From Epiperipatus broadwayi (taxonomy: Eukaryota > Onychophora > Udeonychophora > Euonychophora > Peripatidae), in assembly GCA_028023455.1 (NCBI GenBank), contig JAQFVV010013063.1:186001-250000 (forward strand): 64,000 nucleotides of DNA. Direction: 5' to 3'. Below the pieces are notes generated by a model, which worked only from the letters and a program-made list of their open reading frames with translations, did not search any database and had not been told where the DNA came from. The translations under genes were made by a program, and so were the position numbers. This document shows, piece after piece, positions 57,954 to 64,000 of this stretch. How positions within the stretch are numbered: the first letter of the stretch is position 1; the number at the start of each line of letters is the position of its first letter.

Positions 57954-58284
57954 ATCACCTGTGAGTGATAGATTTATATAGCTAAGTAAATTAAATATTT
58001 GTAACCTAAAAGCTGCAATCACCTGCGAGTGATTAAAACACTATATATAAACCGGAAGTGCGTAAATATTAAATTATCACCTACAAGTGATATACATATA
58101 TATAAGAAACCAAATAATATGTAACTAAAAATTTAATATCACCTGTGAGTGATTTCACCCACCACCTATATATGTAAACCAAGCTATGGATAACTAAGCC
58201 ATAAAGAATTGTATTTGCAAAACCATCACCTGCATGTGAACCCAAACTTAAATGTAAACTTTTCCTTAATCACCTGTGAATGAG
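57954..58284. repeat. Six spaced copies of a 16-bp dyad (ATCACCTGTGAGTGAT)
   Basis: Copies start at 57954, 58018, 58076, 58138, 58225 and 58269, with spacings of 64, 58, 62, 87 and 44 bp. ATCAC and GTGAT are inverted arms around a 6-bp centre. Copies 1 and 4 are identical, 2 and 3 differ only in the centre, 5 and 6 are decayed at the right arm. Spacers are AT-rich and mostly unlike one another, though several share GTAAC(C)TAAAA. Each copy except the third contains the E-box CACCTG. It may be a decayed 62-bp minisatellite in which the dyad is kept, or a cluster of protein-binding sites. Confidence 0.8.
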
Positions 58285-60665
58285 ATAATGCATATAGACA
58301 TTTGTAATTATTGTTTTAATTATTATTTCAAAATTTAACTTTATTAAATTAGTTTTAAATTTAACTTTGTTTCATGTCTCAGTCTTGCTCACCAACTCAT
58401 AATCATTCCATCATTTAGTAATTATTTATTATTAGTTATTAAAATCATTTCATTGTTTAATAATCATATCCTAGCCACATGATATCTATATAGCTATACT
58501 AGGTAGAATATCAACTTTCTCCCAGTCTATTGCTCTACTGGTGTTCTACTGCCAGCACGTGATGAAGGAAAATACTGCTGTAAACTCAGGTGTGTCATCC
58601 GTAAGGTGGTAAATCTCTGCACAATAGTAAAGGAACTAGGGATATATCAGACCCGTGGTCTCCACCACTGTATTGTGGTCTGCTTTGGGATGATTTAATA
58701 AAACTCTAGATTTTGTTATGCGAATGTACATATTTGACCGTTCCAACATACATTCCTCGTTTTTGAATTAAATATACATAAAAAAATTAATTTGGGCTCA
58801 AATTTTCTTTAAAAAAAAACAAAAACAAAATATGACTACACAATTAAACTTAGAACATTATACCAGGATTATCTATAAACCGAGATTTAGATAAATAATT
58901 CATTGCGCTAATAAAAAAAATAACATTATATGTATTTATAACTATTTTCATTAATTATTCATAACAAATGAATAATAATGATGAATATCATTTTCTAACT
59001 AATTCATATGTAATCAAACATATATATATACTTCAATTTTCTCAACATGCATATGAATTTATATATAGGTAGTACGCACATGTATGAATACAAATATTTA
59101 TGTCATTGTATCATTTTATTTATTTAAAAATAATAGCTAACTTTTTCAATGTCTAATTTTTTATATTTTTTTTTATTATAAAAAGTAATGACAGTTTCTA
59201 ATAATAAAATAACTTGTTTCTAAGGATTTTAATTATTTTATTATACAAAGATCCAATTATTACTAAAAACATTTTTAAATTACTTACAGAATGTCTGCTA
59301 AAAAAAAAGGATATGTTTTGTTTTCAAAATTTCACATCATTTTAGTTTTAAAGCTAATTTCTACATTTTGTTCAAATTACATCATATATTTTATATTACT
59401 TTTCAAGTCTCATATTAAACTGAATGACAAATTTGTGTTTATTAAAAACTAATTCTTATTTCACCATGTCATTCATATTGATTTTAATGCATTGTTTTCA
59501 TGATTAAATTAATTAAAATGTCATTTTTTAATGAGAGTAACCCATCATTTTATTCTTAGACACGAGTAAGGCAGTAATGATGAACAAATCACAAACTTAA
59601 CGGATTGTCACATATAATTTAAAGTAATCTAATCGTATGTGTCAGTTTTTGAACATGTATTATTCATTTAAATTACATTTTTAATTTACTTTAGATGATA
59701 AAATTTAGTTATATTTTTAATAAAAAAGTTTTTGCATGCAATATTAAATTGACTTTAAAATTAAACACACACACACACATATATATATATAATATTGAAA
59801 TTCCATTAGATAAATAATGAAAACAGTTCATTTTAAAAAATATATATAAATAGTTTTTATAGAGATTCAAAGGAAATCCAAGCATCAAAGTGACAGATGA
59901 AACACAAGCTCCATTTAGTTGGCCAAACAGTATTTATTTCTAAATTTTGTGAAAGTGGGAATCTGTCTAAAAATCTTTAATTATCACTTACCATAACTGA
60001 TCACGACAGACAGTGAAGATGATGTACTCAAGCAATTAATAAGATCCTGTTGAAAAATACAAAAAAAAAAAAAAAAGCCTTTCTGAAGATTCAAATTTCT
60101 ATCTTTATCAGCTATGCACCAGCCTTGTCCTTTACAATATAATGCTATTTACGAAATATAATCTTTGTATATTAAACAATAATATTAGTTGTTATAACAT
60201 TTGTTTGGACCATACTAATATTTGCATAATTATTTAGTTCAAAGTGAGCTTAAGCCAAAAAATAAAATGATTATTTTTTTACTATATCAGATATGCCTAT
60301 TTAAAGAATATTTGATTTTTAAATTTATTAAGAATATCTTTACATTATATATTAAACATTATCTAATTACCCCAGTCTGCCTTCGAGGACTTAATTTACA
60401 TAATATAGGGTAAACAAAAAATTATTGATCTAAATAACATTTAATAATTATATTATGTTGTAAATGAAAGAATGAATATTAGTTGATTTAACTACTTCAG
60501 GCAGAAATTTAAATATTACCAAGTCTATTACTTATTTAATGCCATTAACTATTAAGCGTATGTTTGACAATATTTACAATAATTGTGCTTCCATTAGATT
60601 GTGATATATTATTTTATATCATATACTGATTATTTGTTTGGATATTACATATATTTGTACAGACC
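58285..60665. other. Non-coding DNA
   Basis: 58500-58750 is less AT-rich and ends with AATAAAA at about 58698, which looks like a polyadenylation signal, so it could be the end of a non-coding transcript or an old LTR, unproven. A CA/TA microsatellite lies at 59765-59790 and a poly-A run at 60060-60075. The 63-codon frame at 60222-60413 has no motif. Confidence 0.45.
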
Positions 60666-60673
60666 ATTTATGG
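60666..60673. repeat. Imperfect 8-bp target duplication, left
   Basis: ATTTATGG here and ATTTACAA at 63457-63464 match in five of eight positions, as expected of an old hAT insertion. Confidence 0.45.
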
Positions 60674-63456
60674 AAATAGTTCCCAAACTTTTTTCAGCCA
60701 TAGACCTCTTTACCAAAAACTTTTAAAATCATCACCATTTTAGTCATTTGTTTTACTTATTAAAATAAATGAATTTGTACAGCATTTGATGTTAACACTA
60801 GATATCAAGCTTTTTATTTTAATCACTTATAATTAATGACTGAAGAAGTTAAAAGGAGTATGAAATTATCTTGTGCAACATTTAATATCGAAACCTGCCC
60901 TAATAAAATTTAAAGCAAAAAAATACAAGCTGAGTGTTTTTGTTTTTTTTTAATTTTTAACATTTATAAAATAAATATATAAATTCAAAATAAGTACAAA
61001 TATGGAAATCTCTTTATTAAACATAAAAATAAAATGAAAAAATCAACATATTCAGGCAGAATTAAACACCAAAAAATTACAACAACAAAAATTTTTAATC
61101 AGAATTATAAAAATAAGAACACCAAATAAATTAGCTTGAAAAACTGAATTTAATGAGGTGGATACATTTTATGATCTATCAACAATTTATCTACATCTAG
61201 TTTTAAATTAGTGAGTTGCATTTTTAAATCTCTATGTTCAGTGATATGCAATTGATGTCTGTTCTGAAGCAGATTTAAAACTATATTGAAGCTTATCTAT
61301 ACCAGATACAATGATGAAAATTTTAGCAAATATTTTTGTACAACAATCCATAGATCTGGGTACAAAAGTGGAATATTTTTTGCAGCCAAAACTTTTGATA
61401 CCTCTGTTTAAATTGTACCCTGAGATCCTCATTTTGCTGATGGTTATCAGCTCATCTTGCAAAATTATCTTTGTTTTTACATTAGTGGTATATGGGTTTA
61501 TTATCCAATCCAGTATTTCCAATGAAAGAATATCTTTGAATGTAGTTTTTTAATCTAAGTGAAGAGCTTCCAAGTGGTTGATGTACAGCAAGATGTTTTC
61601 TTCTTGGATTGTGCTTATCTTAAAAATGTTGAGGGAATTGGGAAAGCTCAGATCTTACAATATTTAGTTTAAAATACATTAATCTGGCAACAAAAACTGA
61701 TATGACTGATTTTGCTTTGATGAGATTCAAATTGTCTCCTTGCAGCTGTAAATTAACATCATTAAATTTTCCAAATAAGTTGGTTAAATAAGCAATATCT
61801 GTATTACTTTTAAATAAATTTTCTATCAAACTGGATCCCTTGTCTTCCAAAAACTATAAAACAGATTAAAAAAGTGCAAAAATCTTACTAAACTTAAACC
61901 TTTTAAAAGCCAGTGGACTTTGATATGGAGAATCAATCAATAAAATCTTTATCACTTCCTCACATAATTGAGTGAACCATCTAATGTTTAATGCTTTACC
62001 TCAAATTTTGTTCACAGCTGTTATTACAAACTGAAATGATTGATGCAATTTGTTACTAAGGTTTGTGGCTACTAAATGTTGATTATAGATTATACAGTGA
62101 ACTGCAAACACTTCAGGTATGTGTTGTTTCAGGTAACTTATGAAATCACAATAATGACCAGCCATAGCTATTGCTTCATCTGTCACAACAGATATTATAT
62201 GTCAATGGAATCACTTTTTTCCTGAAAAATAGCTCCATTAAATTAAAAATCGATTTACTTCTGATGTTAGTTTCTAATGCTCTAGCAAAAAGCAGCTCAT
62301 CATGCACTTCCCAATCTTAGATAAAATGAATGCATGCCAGCAACAAAGCTTCATTACTGGATAATTTCGACTCATCCAATTGTAGGCAATGAACATTTTT
62401 TTGCAAATGATTACACAAACAGTTTTCCATGTAAAGAATGGTTTTGTCAATTCATCTCTGAACTGTGTTATTGCTCAAAGAAATCCTTTTTATAACATCT
62501 TATGCAGGTTTGTGAAGTTCAGTGTTCATCACATCCATAATAGCTGGCAGAATATGTTTCTCTCCTATGGCATGTGGGTTTCCAAACTTCATAATGTGTT
62601 GGTATGTTGTATGATGCCCTTAATTCATCATTATTTTGCTTTGATGATGAAACAAACATATTATCTATCATAGTTCTCTGCATGCATTTTATCTTTAAGT
62701 GATTGAAAGTATAACAATTTTTTTTTCTTTTTTTACAGAGTGTATTCTGTTCAAGTGATCTGCTTATTTTGTTGGCTTCATAGCATTGTTATAAAGACTT
62801 TTTTGCACATGAGGCATATTGATAAATGTTTGTTAATAATGACAATACAAATCCTAATATCAAATAGTCCAATCTGTACTGTCTGCATTTATTTTTGATT
62901 CAGTCATATTACTATCGTAAGAAACCTTTATAATAAGTAATTTCAACAGCCTCTATGATAAAAAAACAATAATGTATGTATTTACTTGAAACAGAAGATG
63001 GTTCAAACTTGAATAAATAAACCATGTCTTCTGATTTATTTTTTATAGTACTTCTTTTCAATAAATACTTATATTCTTCAAATCACAAATAAGTACATCT
63101 CACATCATAAAATGAAACAATATATAGTATTTTATGAAAGGGTTTTTCATGTCCACACTTTCTTTGATATGTTCAATAAGATATGTTTGTGTTATATGTA
63201 TTTTCATGCCTTCTTACATGTGACTCTTTTAAAAAAACATTTTACCTTTTCATTCACAAGTTTGGTATCTAATGTGTTTGTATCAAAAGTGTGTTTTTTT
63301 TTAAAAAATATTATTTTGAAGTAAGAAGCAAATAGAAGTAGTAAGGGGATCTATTTTTGGTATCATTGACCCCCAAATATTTTATTTAAACTATCGACCA
63401 CTAAAAAGTTCAAATCAATCCCAAGGAGTGGATACTGGTCACTTTGGGAACTCTTG
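60674..63456 (-). mobile_element. hAT transposon, decayed, about 2.8 kb
   Basis: The left end reads AAATAGTTCCCAAACT and the right end, on the opposite strand, CAAGAGTTCCCAAAGT: inverted termini of the hAT type (consensus close to CAGNGGTTCCCAAA). Subterminal words also match (CATAGACCTCTT at the left; GGTCGATAG and GGGGGTCAATG read from the right). Between them lies a broken hAT transposase on the minus strand. Flanking 8-bp sequences are a partial duplication. An old autonomous copy, now inactive. Confidence 0.82.
61238..62840 (-). pseudogene. hAT transposase (ZBED/SCAND3-like), broken
   Basis: Read on the minus strand, in order. Near 62830-62700 a degenerate BED finger: CAKKSL, AMKPTK, ADHLNRIHS. 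Near 62620-62480: GNPHAIGEKHILPA and SLSNNTVQR. Near 62400-62200: LQLDESKLSSNEALLLACI, ELLFARALE and FNLMELFF, covering the first catalytic Asp block. At 62186-62001: TDEAIAMAGHYCDFI and HCIIYNQHLVATNL, the Asp-containing C-T-D-G-A-x-A-M block and H-C-I-I-H-x-x-x-L. At 61850-61620: LTNLFGKFNDVNLQLQG. At 61522-61238: LDWIINPYT and FAKIFII, the dimerisation domain, where the expected F-S-x-x-x-x-I-K-x-K end is worn. At least four stops or frameshifts. Family assignment is firm; activity is lost. Confidence 0.85.
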
Positions 63457-63464
63457 ATTTACAA
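63457..63464. repeat. Imperfect 8-bp target duplication, right
   Basis: Partner of 60666-60673. Confidence 0.45.
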
Positions 63465-64000
63465 CATGTTTTTTAAGTAACTATTGTTACCTTTGTTAAA
63501 CAGTACATGAATTTTAAGATGAAATTTTATCCTGTGATAGGAAATTTTGTTGTTTTTATTTCAATTAGTTATTTTATTTTGTTGACAATCTTAAAATCAA
63601 TTGCTTTTACTTTAGGGTAATCATGTTTTATCATTATATATTTTATGTAATATGCTCCACAAAATTATTTTATTGTTTATGTATGTTTCCAGTGAATCAA
63701 AATTAATGACAATTTGCCACCTGTGCAAAATTTAAACAGAAATAACAAAGAATCCTATTACTATACAACTGGCAATCATTTAAAAGTAATGTAAATTATA
63801 AAAGTAAAATGTAATGATCATTATTCAGATAACATAGCCATATAAAAAATAGCACATTGATAATAATAATGTCAATATATATGGATATGATCTGTGAATC
63901 ATCAATAGAAATATTTATTATAAAAATATAACTAAATGCCCATTATATAAACTGAGAATATAAAAATTATTTATGTTTTGACAGTAGTAATCTTATTATT
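63465..64000. other. AT-rich non-coding DNA
   Basis: Nothing recognised. Confidence 0.5.

Noticed and set aside
57954-58284. Prokaryotic-type CRISPR array
   Set aside because: Animal-type DNA, repeats only 16 bp and degenerate, spacers irregular and AT-rich, no cas genes.
61311-61553. Plus-strand 80-codon frame
   Set aside because: Shadow of the hAT transposase dimerisation domain on the minus strand.
62389-62673. Plus-strand 94-codon frame
   Set aside because: Shadow of the hAT transposase on the minus strand.

Overview
The window is 64 kb of very AT-rich animal nuclear DNA in which I find no convincing host gene, exon set, rRNA or functional tRNA. It is a gene-poor stretch made of long AT-rich non-coding DNA, many (TA)n and other microsatellites, one perfect (CTAT)n array of about 360 bp, and broken transposable elements. 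The mix of decayed hAT, Ty3/gypsy, RTE-like LINE and Penelope-like (PLE) elements with tRNA-derived SINE heads, including one minus-strand trace near 39.8 kb resembling the tRNA-Lys-type SINEs of cephalopods, suggests a cephalopod mollusc such as an octopus. That assignment is inference from repeat style only.

Layout. 1-16.7 kb: AT-rich non-coding DNA with an (ATT)n array (5.2 kb), a compound (AAC)n/(AAT)n array (9.0 kb) and a long (TA)n (12.8 kb). 16.7-17.7 kb: a PLE complex with TA-tipped hairpins, two inverted copies of a PLE flank carrying hammerhead-like motifs, and a broken GIY-YIG endonuclease domain on the minus strand. 18.8-23.7 kb: foldback elements, TA microsatellites, two short tandem arrays (62 bp and about 53 bp units) and tRNA-like SINE heads. 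30.1-30.4 kb: an 86-bp-arm foldback. 30.66-36.45 kb: a LINE whose endonuclease half (30.66-31.77) and reverse transcriptase half (35.70-36.45) are separated by about 3.9 kb of nested insertions. These are a 466-bp tandem dimer carrying two well-formed hammerhead ribozymes, bounded by a 14-bp target duplication, and two large palindromes made of four alternately oriented PLE 3' ends. 37.5 kb: a foldback element with a 14-bp duplication. 37.9-38.7 kb: a roughly 200-bp satellite-like tandem array. 41.4-41.9 kb: a small foldback, a (TA)n and a third copy of the PLE flank. 42.2-47.0 kb: an internally deleted gypsy-type LTR element with two recognisable LTRs. 48.0-48.7 kb: a third hammerhead-like family. 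51.7-54.9 kb: a second, more complete gypsy pol remnant (RNase H tail, H2C2 zinc finger, integrase, integrase C-terminus). 57.95-58.28 kb: six spaced copies of a 16-bp dyad. 60.67-63.46 kb: a decayed hAT element with BED-finger transposase, inverted termini and an imperfect 8-bp target duplication.

The most interesting signal is the clustering of hammerhead-ribozyme-like elements: nine motifs in three or four sequence families within about 32 kb, several on the arms of large palindromes and mostly joined to (TA)n tracts. The 32.5-33.5 kb dimer has the form expected of a retrozyme or PLE terminal-repeat dimer and is the best candidate for an RNA that could still self-cleave.
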